NCBI GenBank assembly: GCA_029262455.1
Contig: JAJCZJ010000122.1
Location: 25,866-89,865 of the forward strand
Direction of reading: 5' to 3'
From: Deltaproteobacteria bacterium
GTDB taxonomy: Bacteria > Desulfobacterota > Binatia > HRBIN30 > CADEER01
DNA: 64,000 bases
Shown here: positions 19,026-27,680 of the stretch, one piece after another
Position numbering within the stretch: the stretch's first letter is position 1
Layout: each line of letters opens with the position of its first letter
Program-made: the position numbers and the translations under genes
Notes under the pieces: generated by a model
The model's database searches: none
Seen by the model: the letters and a program-made list of their open reading frames with translations, nothing else
What the model was told of the DNA's origin: nothing

Positions 19026-21272
19026 GTGCTGAACACCCGACTCACCACGATTGTATTGACCGCCGCTCTTTTGGCCCTGGTCGGATGCTCGTCCGACGAC
19101 TCCGGAGCTTCGGCAGCCCCGGCCGCGAGTATCTACAGTTTTGCGAATGCATGTTACGCCATCCAGGACGCAAATCAGGGAACCTACCTTGCGGCCGACG
19201 GCAACGGGTACGCGTTCAAAGCGTCCGACATGGGTACCGCGACACCGATATTCTTCAAGCCCTCGGCCTTGGGACGCTACCTTCTCTTCGATAGTGACGG
19301 CTACGTCATCTCGGACGGCACCACACTCGGACGAGGGACCGATCTAATGTCCGACATCAAACTCGTCGACGACAGCTTTGTATCCGAAGCGGAATGGGAG
19401 CTTCTCATCAGTTCCCGGAACCCGGCACATCACGAGTTGCGACACTTCAAGAGCCGGGGATTCGTCGCCGGCGACCAACTGGTAGATGCGGCCAGCGATG
19501 CAACCTCGATCTCCATCGTCGCGCACACCGGTTGCGCCGAGTTCCCGGAAGAGAAGACTCACAGCGAAGGCGCTGTTGAGCGAGCCCAATTCGACGACGG
19601 CACTCTGTTCGGATTCGTCGATACTCACTCGCACATCTTTGCCAGCTTCGGTTTCGCTGGCGGAGGGTTGGTGCACGGCCTGCCCTACCACCCACTTGGG
19701 GTCGAGCATGCGCTACTCGATTGCGACCAGTTCCACGGCGAAGGCGGACGCAAGGATCTCCTCGGCATCGGCTTCGACGCCGGGTCCGGCCTCAGTCTCG
19801 ACGATCTCATCGAGATCGTTCAACAAGGGCAGGTGACTGAGTTCAATCACAACACCGACGGGTACCCGACCTTCACCACATGGCCGAGCGGACCGTTCAG
19901 CTCGACCCACCAAACCCAGTACTACAAGTGGATCGAACGCGCCTATCAAAGTGGCCTGCGCCTCGTCGTTCAGCACGCCGTGAGCAATCAAGTCATCTGC
20001 GACTTCCTGATCAACGGCGGCATCCAGCCTGGCCGCTACTCGTGCAACGACATGGTCGGCGTCGATCGACAAATCGAAGAAACCTATCGCATGCAGGACT
20101 ACATCGACGCACAAGAAGGTGGCCCCGGAGAGGGATGGTTTCGCGTCGTGACGACCCCCGAGCAGGCGCGTGAGGTCATCGCCGCCGGTAAGATGGCGGT
20201 CATCTTGGGCATCGAGGTGCCGAACCTCTTCAACTGCAACCTGACGGCACCCCCGGAGCTGCCCGCTTGCACGGAGGAAGATGTCACCGAACGCATCGAC
20301 GACTACTACGACCGAGGCATCCGTGTGCTGTTCCCGGTCCACAAGTACGATAACGCATTCTCCGCGGGAGACGGAAGCAAGGCGATCATCGAGCTCGGCA
20401 ACATTCTACAAACCGGGCACTTTTCGAACTTCACAACCGACTGTATCGACATCAATACAACGTTCGACCGCGGCCGCATGCAGTTCCCAGGCATGAACGA
20501 ACCGCGCGAGGACTATCTCGCGCCGGCTCCAAACGACTTCAGCGACTTCTTTCTCGATCCGCTCGGCACTCTTCAGCCCTTCCTCGGGCGTTTCCTCGAA
20601 CCACAGATTCCGGACGAAGATAACCACTGCCAGGTCGCAGGAATGACACAGCTCGGCGAGCATCTCATCAACGAGATCATGCGCAAGGGAATGGTCCTCG
20701 AGCTCGACCACTTCCCGCGCCGGTCATATCAGCGCGCCTTTGAGATGATCCAAGAGAACGATTACCCAGCCACCGGGACCCACGGGCTCGACAACGACGG
20801 CAAGCTCTACGCTTTGGGCGGCGTCTCGAAGGCAAACTTCGGACGCTGTCAGTCGCCGGACGAAGAATCGACGATGGACAACGGTTTCCAGAGCCGCTTG
20901 GCTCGCATCATCGAGAACGGCGGCTATCCCGGCCTGGGTTTCGGCTTCGATCTAAACGGATTTGCAGGCGCCCCAGGGCCGCGCTTCGGCGAGAGGAGCG
21001 GCTGCGGATCAACGCAAGAAGATCCGGTCACCTACCCTTTCACCTCCTACGCCGGAGACGTGACCTTCACTGAGCCATCCGTCGGCGAACGTACACTCGA
21101 TTTCAACACCGAGGGCATGGCCCACCTCGGCCTGGTCGCCGAGCTCATCGAAGATGTTCGCCACGACGGCGTAACCGACGAAGAACTCGAGCCGCTGTTC
21201 AAGTCGGCCGAGGCCTACATCCGCATGTGGGAGAAGGCCGAACGCAGGAGCGGCGAGATCGCGAGCCAGTAG
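19026..21272 (+). CDS. Lipoprotein of the amidohydrolase/membrane-dipeptidase-like superfamily
   Basis: About 748 residues from a GTG with a perfect AGGAGG 7 nt upstream (19013-19018). The signal peptide ends in a lipobox (LLALVGC), so it is lipid-anchored. Residues about 40-170 form a beta-rich domain (CYAIQDANQGTYLAADGNG). The catalytic barrel opens with FVDTHSHIF, a metal-binding HxH as in amidohydrolases, and continues with VVQHAVSN, GIEVPNLF, FPVHKYDNAF, LELDHFPRRS and GTHGLDND, all plausible metal or active-site strands. The segment after LELDHFP resembles renal-dipeptidase-like (M19) barrels. The natural substrate is unknown. It follows the cytochrome gene but has its own gap and ribosome site. 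Confidence 0.72.
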   Translation: MLNTRLTTIVLTAALLALVGCSSDDSGASAAPAASIYSFANACYAIQDANQGTYLAADGNGYAFKASDMGTATPIFFKPSALGRYLLFDSDGYVISDGTTLGRGTDLMSDIKLVDDSFVSEAEWELLISSRNPAHHELRHFKSRGFVAGDQLVDAASDATSISIVAHTGCAEFPEEKTHSEGAVERAQFDDGTLFGFVDTHSHIFASFGFAGGGLVHGLPYHPLGVEHALLDCDQFHGEGGRKDLLGIGFDAGSGLSLDDLIEIVQQGQVTEFNHNTDGYPTFTTWPSGPFSSTHQTQYYKWIERAYQSGLRLVVQHAVSNQVICDFLINGGIQPGRYSCNDMVGVDRQIEETYRMQDYIDAQEGGPGEGWFRVVTTPEQAREVIAAGKMAVILGIEVPNLFNCNLTAPPELPACTEEDVTERIDDYYDRGIRVLFPVHKYDNAFSAGDGSKAIIELGNILQTGHFSNFTTDCIDINTTFDRGRMQFPGMNEPREDYLAPAPNDFSDFFLDPLGTLQPFLGRFLEPQIPDEDNHCQVAGMTQLGEHLINEIMRKGMVLELDHFPRRSYQRAFEMIQENDYPATGTHGLDNDGKLYALGGVSKANFGRCQSPDEESTMDNGFQSRLARIIENGGYPGLGFGFDLNGFAGAPGPRFGERSGCGSTQEDPVTYPFTSYAGDVTFTEPSVGERTLDFNTEGMAHLGLVAELIEDVRHDGVTDEELEPLFKSAEAYIRMWEKAERRSGEIASQ

Positions 21273-21846
21273 TTGCTCCGAGTGACCGCGGGTTGCCACG
21301 AGCCGATCGTTCTTATTTTTTTGGCCACGGATGAACACCGATAAACACAGACCAGCCACTGGCCGGAACCAAACCGCTGATGAACGCCGTTGAACGCAAA
21401 TCGAAAAGAATGGCTAGGGCTATGGCTCGAGGCTAAGGCTGAGGGCGGCGCTCGCTATTCATGTCGGTGGAGGTGTAGCGAGAAAAATGGAGGGCGAGGC
21501 TCCCTTCTTCGCCAAGGCTTCGAAGGCCAGGCCTGCCGAGCCGCGTAGCGGGTCTGGTTTTCTCGGATCGTCTCTGCCCTGTTTCGGTATTGCTCCCGTA
21601 CGCGCAACGTGCCCCGCTGACCTCGCAATGCTCCATCGCCTTACGTCTGTCGGAGGCTCCCAACCTTCGTTGCCGATGAAATTCTACGCGCGCCGCGCAG
21701 GAACGGGACGTTTGTTACACCGATGCTTCGCGAACCGAAGCTTGGCGACAATTCCAAGGATCTGTGGCGGTCACCCGAATCAGCGTTATCTGCTGTTTCG
21801 ATTGTACGGGTATTGCCGCGTCTGATCCGCCCTTCGACGCTGAGTA
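21273..21846. repeat. Gene-free gap holding the left arm of a composite inverted repeat
   Basis: No gene. From about 21318 it carries, in order, a GGCCACGGATGAACAC-type repeat, a TGTCGGTGgaGgTG segment, the GEAPAEPR-family repeat (ATGGAGGGCGAGGCTCCC, 21487-21559) and one copy of the CCCGTACGCG 52-bp unit (about 21585-21630). The same series occurs inverted at 24.4-24.7 kb; the core 21487-21559 matches 24590-24662 at 71 of 73 bases. The rest (21631-21846) shows nothing recognisable. Confidence 0.75.
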
Positions 21847-22278
21847 CTACGGGAAGCAGGGGTGTTCGCGAGTCGTGTAGACCAGAGGCACGCTGGCGAG
21901 CGGGGCTCCTTTGTCGTCGGTGACGGTCATTGCACCTTGCATGACTCTTTTGAACCTGGACTTCCCTTCACGCGCTGTCACTTCGATGACGCAAACGACG
22001 TTCGCCGGGGACAGGACTTCGCCCGACGTGCCCAAGGTCGATGAGCGACCCGGCGGGAGCACCTGTGAGTACTCGTTCGCGCTACCACAGTTCTCGGTAA
22101 AGTACTTGAGCAATATGAATGCATCTTGCGTCGGATGCAGACTCGTCAGCGAACAGTTGGCCTCCTGACCAGGCGCCACCGGCATCGGTCCGCCAACGAA
22201 GAACTCAGCCGCCTCGGCACTCGGCACGAGCAACGCCACCGCCACCATGAGCTGAAAGAGTCTGTGCGTAGTCTTCAT
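21847..22278 (-). CDS. Small exported protein of unknown function
   Basis: About 143 residues. The ATG follows AGGGAGCGAGATTG; a TTG one codon earlier is possible. A cleavable signal peptide ends SAEAAE. The mature part has four Cys (NCSLTS, ENCG, VVCVIEV, HPCFP), likely two disulphides, and beta-strand-rich sequence including KGAPLASVPLVY. No family was recognised. It lies inside the repeat-bounded island, downstream of vapBC copy 2 in the same direction but separated by 270 bp with its own hairpin. Confidence 0.65.
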   Translation of the reverse strand: MKTTHRLFQLMVAVALLVPSAEAAEFFVGGPMPVAPGQEANCSLTSLHPTQDAFILLKYFTENCGSANEYSQVLPPGRSSTLGTSGEVLSPANVVCVIEVTAREGKSRFKRVMQGAMTVTDDKGAPLASVPLVYTTREHPCFP

Positions 22279-22375
22279 CAATCTCGCTCCCTACAGTCAG
22301 ATCGCGCACGTGCGCACGACACACTTCGTCGAGGTTAGGCGACCGAGACGAGATTTCAACAGAGAAATTGCGGCC

Positions 22376-22415
22376 GGCCGACGAGACTATCGACTCGACG
22401 CAGTCTCGCTCGGCC
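22376..22415. repeat. Imperfect hairpin between vapC2 and the exported protein
   Basis: GGCCG-A-CGAGACT (22376-22388) pairs with AGTCTCG-CT-CGGCC (22402-22415) around a 13-nt loop. It lies 135 bp past the vapC2 stop and about 100 bp upstream of the exported-protein start, so it could be a terminator or a regulator site. Confidence 0.4.
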
Positions 22416-22478
22416 GAAGCTGAAAGCCGACCAACGTGAATGCTTCGCGAGTTGATGTGGCAGAACACCACCTGGGTT

Positions 22479-22547
22479 GGATCCGTGTTCATCCGTGGCC
22501 AAGTTCATGCGCAGCATCCGCGTTGATCAGCGTTTATCTGCGGTTTC
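22479..22547. repeat. 69-bp repeat, left copy flanking vapBC2
   Basis: Starts GGATCCGTGTTCATCCGTGG and ends at the vapC2 stop side. It matches 23287-23355 in direct orientation at 59 of 69 bases by hand alignment. It belongs to the dispersed GTTCATCCGTGGCC/ATCTGCGGTT family also found at 21.32, 24.7, 29.4 and 30.34 kb. Confidence 0.8.
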
Positions 22548-22550
22548 TTC

Positions 22551-22979
22551 TCATCCCAGTCGGACAGGGACAATACCGGCGAAGCGAACGAAATCGCGAT
22601 CTTCCGAGATGATTTCCCTCACTCCGTGCTCGAGGCAAGTCGCCGCGATCTGAGCGTCGAAGACAAGGTTCCCGCGAACGCCAGCGTCCCGGCAAACCCG
22701 CGCGAAACGTCCGGGAAACTCAGGCCCCGGCGAGAGTAGTCGCACCGCCGGGCTGTCGACCAGATGTTCGATGAACCCCAGCGCTTGCTCGAGAGTGCTG
22801 GGCGGTCGGAATACCCGAGGGTGCGTAACCAGTCGGACGAACTCACCGATACAGAAGACTGGAAGCGACCACGGCACATCCCCCTCGACCAACTCGCGCA
22901 AACGCGAGGTCGCAGCCTCGTGTAACGGCATCTCTTCCCTGTGCGCGTACACCAGGATGTTGGTATCGACCGCGATCAC
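22551..22979 (-). CDS. vapC: VapC-type PIN-domain ribonuclease toxin (copy 2)
   Basis: 142 residues beginning MIAVDTNILVYAH, identical in its first 13 residues to copy 1. Acidic sites are Asp5, the Glu in CIGEFVRLVTHP, and the Asps in LVFDAQIAA and SEDRDFVRF, giving a complete PIN active site. The GTG start overlaps the vapB stop as GTGA. By family it is an RNase neutralised by VapB. It shares the N-terminus and the P-R-x-(W/F) region with copy 1 but differs elsewhere, so the pair are paralogues rather than a recent duplication. It sits between 69-bp direct repeats. Confidence 0.92.
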   Translation of the reverse strand: MIAVDTNILVYAHREEMPLHEAATSRLRELVEGDVPWSLPVFCIGEFVRLVTHPRVFRPPSTLEQALGFIEHLVDSPAVRLLSPGPEFPGRFARVCRDAGVRGNLVFDAQIAATCLEHGVREIISEDRDFVRFAGIVPVRLG

Positions 22980-23215
22980 GGCGTCTCGTCGAGCAGATCG
23001 AACAGCGCGTCCCGATCGGCGACGTCTACTGCGGGCGGCTGAGTGCCGCGCACCGTCGGCGGTGCGAAGTGATACTTCTCCTGCTTCCTCGGGCGCGGCG
23101 CGAGCCGCGCTCTGAGCGCCTCCTCCACGACGGCCCGGAGGGTAGTACCCCGATTCGCAGCGAAACGCTTGGCACGCTCGAGCAAGCGATCATCAAGGTC
23201 AATCGTCGTCTTCAT
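22976..23215 (-). CDS. vapB: VapB-type antitoxin (copy 2)
   Basis: 79 residues from the ATG at 23215 (MKTTIDLDDRLLERAKRFA), matching the N-terminus of copy 1; a longer frame to 23284 is open but unlikely. Ribbon-helix-helix-like start, basic middle (LAPRPRKQEKYHF) and an acidic toxin-binding tail (DVADRDALFDLLDETP). No Shine-Dalgarno; the ATG lies within a 17-bp palindrome, exactly as in copy 1. Probable autorepressor with its toxin. Confidence 0.9.
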   Translation of the reverse strand: MKTTIDLDDRLLERAKRFAANRGTTLRAVVEEALRARLAPRPRKQEKYHFAPPTVRGTQPPAVDVADRDALFDLLDETP

Positions 23216-23230
23216 ATGGGTGACCCATAT
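23214..23230 (-). promoter_or_regulatory. Operator palindrome of vapBC copy 2
   Basis: ATATGGGT-G-ACCCATAT is a perfect palindrome of 8-bp arms around one base. It covers the vapB start codon (23213-23215). The core ATGGG-N3-CCCAT is the same as in both boxes upstream of vapB copy 1. Confidence 0.65.
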
Positions 23231-23286
23231 CATGAACCCGTATCTACGGCAATTTGAATTGGCGCGTCCGGGGAGACCACCCACAA

Positions 23287-23355
23287 GGATCGGTGTTCAT
23301 CCGTGGCCAAATTCGAGCGCAGCATCAGCGCTGTTCCGCGTTCATCTGCGGTTCC
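23287..23355. repeat. 69-bp repeat, right copy flanking vapBC2
   Basis: Starts GGATCGGTGTTCATCCGTGG and ends GCGGTTCC. It is a direct repeat of 22479-22547, so vapBC2 is bracketed by homologous sequence that could support excision, duplication or capture by recombination. Confidence 0.8.
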
Positions 23356-23435
23356 ATTTCCCAAACAACATCGCCAGGATAGGTACCGTACCGACGACTC
23401 ACCCCGAAAACCCCACTGACGACAGTTGAAGCTGA

Positions 23436-24263
23436 ATGATTTCGCCGACAGAAGATCTCCCACTCGCCCCCTGGCGGCGGCACTTACACGAGATCATCTT
23501 CGAGGCCGACACTCCGGCTGGTAAAGCGTTCGACGTCGCGGTCTTCGTCCTAATCGGTATCAGTCTGCTGGCCGTCATCCTGGAGAGTGTTCCGAGCATC
23601 CGATCCAGCCACGGAGATCTCCTGCGCGCTTTGGAGTGGGTCATCACCATCCTTTTCTCGATCGAGTACATACTCCGACTCATGAGCGTCAGGATCCCGC
23701 TGGCCTACGCTTCCACTTTTTTCGGAATCATCGACTTGCTCGCTGTGCTCCCGACCTACGCAAGTCTCTTTTTCACGGGAGCACAGTCCCTGGTCGTCAT
23801 CCGGGTTCTGAGGTTGCTGCGGATCTTCCGGGTCCTCAAGCTCGGACGATACGTCGGGGAATCGGAGATGCTCTGGCAGGCACTCGCCTCCAGCCGCCGC
23901 AAGATCTCGGTTTTCATGTTCACGGTACTGACCATCGTCGTGATTGTCGGAACCAGCATGTACGTCATAGAAGGTGAGGAGAACGGCTTCGTCAGTATCC
24001 CGACAGCGATGTACTGGGCAGTCGTCACGATGACCACCGTCGGGTACGGCGACGTCACACCGCAAACGCCGCTCGGCCGCGCTCTGGCGGCTGTCCTGAT
24101 GATCATCGGGTACGGCATCATCGCCGTACCAACCGGAATCGTCTCCGCCGAGTTCGTGGAAGCCGCGCGCAAACCGATCAGTACCCAGGCCTGTCCGTCG
24201 TGCAGTAAGGAAGGGCACGCGGTCGATGCGGTCTTCTGCAAGTACTGCGGCGTGAAATTGTAG
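23436..24263 (+). CDS. Voltage-gated-type potassium channel with C-terminal zinc ribbon
   Basis: 275 residues, six-TM Kv-like ion channel in the inner membrane. S1 is about 33-51, S2 67-85, S3 96-114. S4 carries Arg every third residue (VIRVLRLLRIFRVLKLGR), which makes a voltage sensor. The pore helix is followed by TVGYGD (201-206), the K+ selectivity filter, then S6. The C-terminus has CPSC (253-256) and CKYC (268-271), a short zinc ribbon that is not part of the classic channel and may be a cytosolic regulatory or assembly element. Not in an operon; it lies within the repeat-bounded island. Confidence 0.93.
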   Translation: MISPTEDLPLAPWRRHLHEIIFEADTPAGKAFDVAVFVLIGISLLAVILESVPSIRSSHGDLLRALEWVITILFSIEYILRLMSVRIPLAYASTFFGIIDLLAVLPTYASLFFTGAQSLVVIRVLRLLRIFRVLKLGRYVGESEMLWQALASSRRKISVFMFTVLTIVVIVGTSMYVIEGEENGFVSIPTAMYWAVVTMTTVGYGDVTPQTPLGRALAAVLMIIGYGIIAVPTGIVSAEFVEAARKPISTQACPSCSKEGHAVDAVFCKYCGVKL

Positions 24264-24732
24264 CGTACCTAGAGCGCTAACGCACTATTCATAGAATTCT
24301 TTGCTGCCCCCGACCGACATCAATCGCGAAAAGTGGGACTCCGACTGACGTCAGGCATGGAGCGCAGCGAGGTCAGCGGAGCGCGTAGCGCGTACGGGAG
24401 CAATACCAAAACACCGCAGCGAGGTCAGCGGAGCGCGTAGCGCGTACGGGAGCAATACCAAAACACCGCAGCGAGGTCAGCGGAGCGCCTAGCGCGTACG
24501 GGAGCAATACCAAAACACCGCAGCGAGGTCAGCGGAGCGCGTAGCGCGTACGGGAGCAATACCAAAACGGCGCAGACATGATGCGATACAACCAGATCCG
24601 CTACGCGGCTCGGCAGGCCTGGCCTTCGAAGCCTTGGAGAAGAAGGGAGCCTCGCCCTCCATTTATTTCGATGCACTTCTCACCGACATCAAACGTTCAT
24701 CTGCGGTTTTCATTTTCCGTGGCCAAGATGCG
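24264..24732. repeat. Gene-free gap: 52-bp tandem array plus right arm of the composite inverted repeat
   Basis: Four 52-bp units start at 24365, 24417, 24469 and 24521; each contains GCGCGTACGGGAGCAATACC and they differ by single bases. The inverted GEAPAEPR-family copy follows (24590-24662), then CACCGACATC and TTCATCTGCGGTTTTC with CCGTGGCCAA. The 3' flank reaches the aldolase stop. No gene is supported; short reverse ORFs here are repeat translations. Confidence 0.85.
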
Positions 24733-25647
24733 CTAACCGAGTCCTTCCGATTCGAACAGGAGCGCGAGTTCCTGCCGAGCAGCTCGATCCAACGCCAACT
24801 GCCGATCAGACCGCGGCATGCGTGCAGGCCCAACCGCAAAACCGCGCAGCGACACGCCCATCCGAAAGCCTTCCGGGAACTCCGCGGCGGCAAAGCAGGA
24901 GTCGAACAATCTTGTCACTCGACGCTGAAGTGATTTGGCTCGATCGAGATCCCCATCCTTGGCGGCATCGTACAACTGCCGGGTCAGCTCCGGCGCGACC
25001 CCACTCGATGCATGGGTCCCACCGTCACAACCGACGTTCAGCATGGGCAGTAGGCACGGATCCCACCCGGTGAGGAACGAGAAGTCCGGGCGAGAGGGCC
25101 GCACCGTATCGATCAGCTTCATCATGAACGGAAGGTCGCCGGAAGAGTCCTTGATCGCGACGATACGCTCGAACTCGCCGGCCAGCCGCTCGACCGTCTC
25201 TACTTCAATCGGCGAGGCGAAGAGTGGAATGTTGTAGAGTGTGATGTCGATCGGCGAGCTGCGCGCGATCTCTGAAAAATATGCGTACACTGCTTCCGGT
25301 CCGAGGCGGTAGTAGAACGGCGATACGATCGCGACAGCGGCGGCTCCGAGAGCGGCGTAGTGCTCGCAAGCGGCCAGCGTTTCTTTGACATTCGCTTCGG
25401 CAGCGCCGGCGAGAACCGGCACGCGTCCCGCCGCCTGGTCGATGACGATCTCATTGATACGACGGCGCTCCTCTTCGGTGAAGCGCAAGAACTCACCGGT
25501 CGAGCCATTCGGGTAGAGTCCGTGGACGCCACGATCGATCAGCCAATCGACGTAGCGACGCACTTCCGCTTCGTGAACGTTTCCCTGCTCGTCGAGAGGG
25601 ACGATGTTTGGACAGAAGATGCCACTGAATCGCGCGGTCGTCGCCAT
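24733..25647 (-). CDS. DapA-family aldolase, probable 2-keto-3-deoxy-L-fuconate aldolase
   Basis: About 304 residues. The ATG at 25647 has AAGGAAA upstream; the frame runs 56 codons further but into non-coding sequence. It is a dihydrodipicolinate-synthase/NAL TIM barrel: NGSTGEF, the Tyr in [12 protein letters not shown], and the Schiff-base Lys in [10 protein letters not shown]. Family members cleave or form 2-keto acids. Last gene of a three-gene unit with a lactonase and an aldo/keto reductase, opposite L-fuconate dehydratase, so the likely job is cleavage of 2-keto-3-deoxy-L-fuconate to pyruvate and L-lactaldehyde. A DapA homologue also sits in the Campylobacter fucose locus. Function inferred from context. 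Confidence 0.85.
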   Translation of the reverse strand: MATTARFSGIFCPNIVPLDEQGNVHEAEVRRYVDWLIDRGVHGLYPNGSTGEFLRFTEEERRRINEIVIDQAAGRVPVLAGAAEANVKETLAACEHYAALGAAAVAIVSPFYYRLGPEAVYAYFSEIARSSPIDITLYNIPLFASPIEVETVERLAGEFERIVAIKDSSGDLPFMMKLIDTVRPSRPDFSFLTGWDPCLLPMLNVGCDGGTHASSGVAPELTRQLYDAAKDGDLDRAKSLQRRVTRLFDSCFAAAEFPEGFRMGVSLRGFAVGPARMPRSDRQLALDRAARQELALLFESEGLG

Positions 25648-25678
25648 CAACGTTTCCTTTCGAGTTTTCTTGCCGCGG

Positions 25679-26515
25679 CTACTCGCCAACCGGAGGCAGT
25701 CCGTAGAATCGCTCGGCCGTGCCTCCGAGAACACTTGCTCGCGCCGACGCATCGAGTTCGGCCAATAAACGGAGGCTCGCCTCGCGCCAGGCCACGTAAC
25801 CACCAGCGAGCTCAACCACCGGCCAGTCGCTCCCCCACATCAGCCGCTCCGGCCCAAAGTGTTCCATTAGGACATCCACATAGGGACGGAGGTCACCATC
25901 CGACCAATCCGCGCCAGCCTCGGTGACAAGACCCGACATCTTGCAGCAAGCCTCCGTGTTGCGAGCGAGCCACCTCATGTCCGAAGCCCAAGCGTCGATC
26001 GCGCCTGCACGGATATCGGGCTTGGCGCCGTGATCGATGACGACGCGCAGTTCCGGGTGACGCGCCAGCAAGCGCCTCAACGGAGCGAGGTGCTGTGGTT
26101 GGACCAAGGCGTCAAACCGAAGGCCGAGCTGGGCCAGTGTCCGCAGCGGTGCATCGAGTGCGTCGCCGAGCATCCACTCCGGATCCGCAATATCTTGTAT
26201 CATCGGACGGATTCCGACCAAGGCCGGATGCTCGAAGAGATCCTCAATTACTTGTTCAGCACTCGGACGATCCAAGTCCACCCAGCCGACGACACCGGCC
26301 ACCCAGGACGTCTCCTTCGCGATACCGAGAAGAAAACGCGTCTCCTCAACAGTCGGCGCCGCCTGGACGAGCACCGTGCGGTCGATGCCGGCAGCGCGCC
26401 GCAACGGATCGAGATCCTGTGGGGCGAAGTCGCGGTAGAGCACACCTTGGTCCGGCGTGAGCCATCCGTAGTCACCGCGATCGACGCGCCAGAAATGTTG
26501 GTGCGCGTCGATCAT
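25679..26515 (-). CDS. Amidohydrolase-family L-fuconolactonase
   Basis: 278 residues. [19 protein letters not shown] is the typical N-terminus of the fuconolactonase/COG3618 group, with the HxH metal motif. Further signatures are [27 protein letters not shown] and LMWGSDWPV, which end the barrel strands. By family it hydrolyses L-fucono-1,4(5)-lactone to L-fuconate. It overlaps the upstream aldo/keto reductase gene by 4 nt (ATGA), so the two steps are co-translated, and the aldolase gene follows after 31 nt. Confidence 0.9.
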   Translation of the reverse strand: MIDAHQHFWRVDRGDYGWLTPDQGVLYRDFAPQDLDPLRRAAGIDRTVLVQAAPTVEETRFLLGIAKETSWVAGVVGWVDLDRPSAEQVIEDLFEHPALVGIRPMIQDIADPEWMLGDALDAPLRTLAQLGLRFDALVQPQHLAPLRRLLARHPELRVVIDHGAKPDIRAGAIDAWASDMRWLARNTEACCKMSGLVTEAGADWSDGDLRPYVDVLMEHFGPERLMWGSDWPVVELAGGYVAWREASLRLLAELDASARASVLGGTAERFYGLPPVGE

Positions 26516-27561
26516 TTAACTCGACTCTCTGTCGGCGCATCCTGCGCGAGAAGGCGGGCTTGTTTGAGCGCCGACCACAACTCGGAGGGGATCGGGTGCT
26601 GGAAGTGTCGCGAGTTCCACTCGACCTCGGACCTCGAACGAGCGCCCGGGATCACTGCGGCTACGCTCGGGTGCCGCAGCGGGAACTGGAGTGCGGCTGC
26701 GGGCAACGGCACCTTGTGCTGGTCGCAGATTGCCGCAATGCGCCGCACGCGATCCAACACATGCGGCGGTGAAGGCTCATAGTTGTATCGCGTATCGGAG
26801 GCCGGACCCTGCGCCAGGACACCGGAGTTGAACGGGCCGCCAACGATGACAGAAACGCCGCGCTCTGCGCACGTCGGCAGAAGTTCGTTGAGCGCGCCCT
26901 GCTCCAGAAGTGTGTAGCGCCCTGCGAGCAGGAAGCAATCGACATCGGTCCGGGCGAGGACCTCGAGACACACCGCACACTCGTTCACTCCCACCCCGAT
27001 GGCGCGAATTGCGCCCCGAGCGCGCAGCTCTTCCAGCGCCCGGAACCCACCGACCAACAACTGCTCGAAATGTTCGCGATGTGCTGTCGCACCATGGGTT
27101 TCGGCTCCGATATCGTGCACCAGTGCGATATCAATATGGCTGACCCCCAATCGTTCTAGGCTTGCTTCGAACGATTGCATCACACCGTCGTAGGAATAGT
27201 CGAAAACCGGATCAAACGGCTCAGCGTCGATGAAGCCCTGGTCATTGCGAGCGCTATCGCGGGGCACTAGTAGACGCCCGACCTTGGTCGAGACCACCAA
27301 GTCGGTGGCCGAGTGCCTGGCGAGTGTGCGCGCCAACCGTTTTTCCGCCAGCCCGTAGCCATAGTAAGGCGCTGTATCGATGTAGCGCACGCCGACGTCG
27401 ATCGAGGCCTGGATCGTCGCGTCCGCATCCCCCTCTTCGACCGGCGAGTAGAGATTGCCGAGAGCGGCTGACCCCAACCCGAGAGCCGTCACTCGCACAT
27501 CCGTGCGGCCGACGCGGAAGCGTGGCAGCAACGGCTCCGAACCGGCCACGTCAGTCGTCAC
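26512..27561 (-). CDS. Aldo/keto reductase, probable L-fucose dehydrogenase
   Basis: 349 residues with the AKR fold: DTAPYYGYGLAEKRL holds the catalytic Asp-Tyr pair, VVSTKVGRL the Lys, and IDIALVHDIG the His-containing strand. It is close in style to D-threo-aldose/L-fucose 1-dehydrogenases (COG0667), which oxidise L-fucose to the lactone with NAD(P). The start is a GTG with a weak ribosome site. First gene of the reverse-strand fucose unit and overlapping the lactonase by 4 nt. The divergent promoter region (27562-27680) is shared with the dehydratase. Confidence 0.88.
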   Translation of the reverse strand: MTTDVAGSEPLLPRFRVGRTDVRVTALGLGSAALGNLYSPVEEGDADATIQASIDVGVRYIDTAPYYGYGLAEKRLARTLARHSATDLVVSTKVGRLLVPRDSARNDQGFIDAEPFDPVFDYSYDGVMQSFEASLERLGVSHIDIALVHDIGAETHGATAHREHFEQLLVGGFRALEELRARGAIRAIGVGVNECAVCLEVLARTDVDCFLLAGRYTLLEQGALNELLPTCAERGVSVIVGGPFNSGVLAQGPASDTRYNYEPSPPHVLDRVRRIAAICDQHKVPLPAAALQFPLRHPSVAAVIPGARSRSEVEWNSRHFQHPIPSELWSALKQARLLAQDAPTESRVK

Positions 27562-27623
27562 AGCGCCAACGTCTCGCGGGCCGGAGCGCCGTACTGTTTG
27601 CGTTCAGGAACAGACATCGGGTG

Positions 27624-27642
27624 ATCATATAAAAACTATGAT
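27624..27642. promoter_or_regulatory. Inverted repeat in the divergent fucose promoter region
   Basis: ATCATA (27624-27629), 7 A/T-rich nt, TATGAT (27637-27642): perfect 6-bp arms in the only AT-rich stretch between the two fucose units. It is a candidate operator for a sugar-responsive repressor. No regulator gene lies in the cluster. Confidence 0.4.
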
Positions 27643-27680
27643 TGATTGAAAAACGTATCCGAAGTTCTAAGGATGCACCG

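Noticed and set aside
21273..21330. Rho-independent terminator before the T-run at about 21311
   Set aside because: The T-run is present but the candidate stem (GGTT/AGCC) is too weak.
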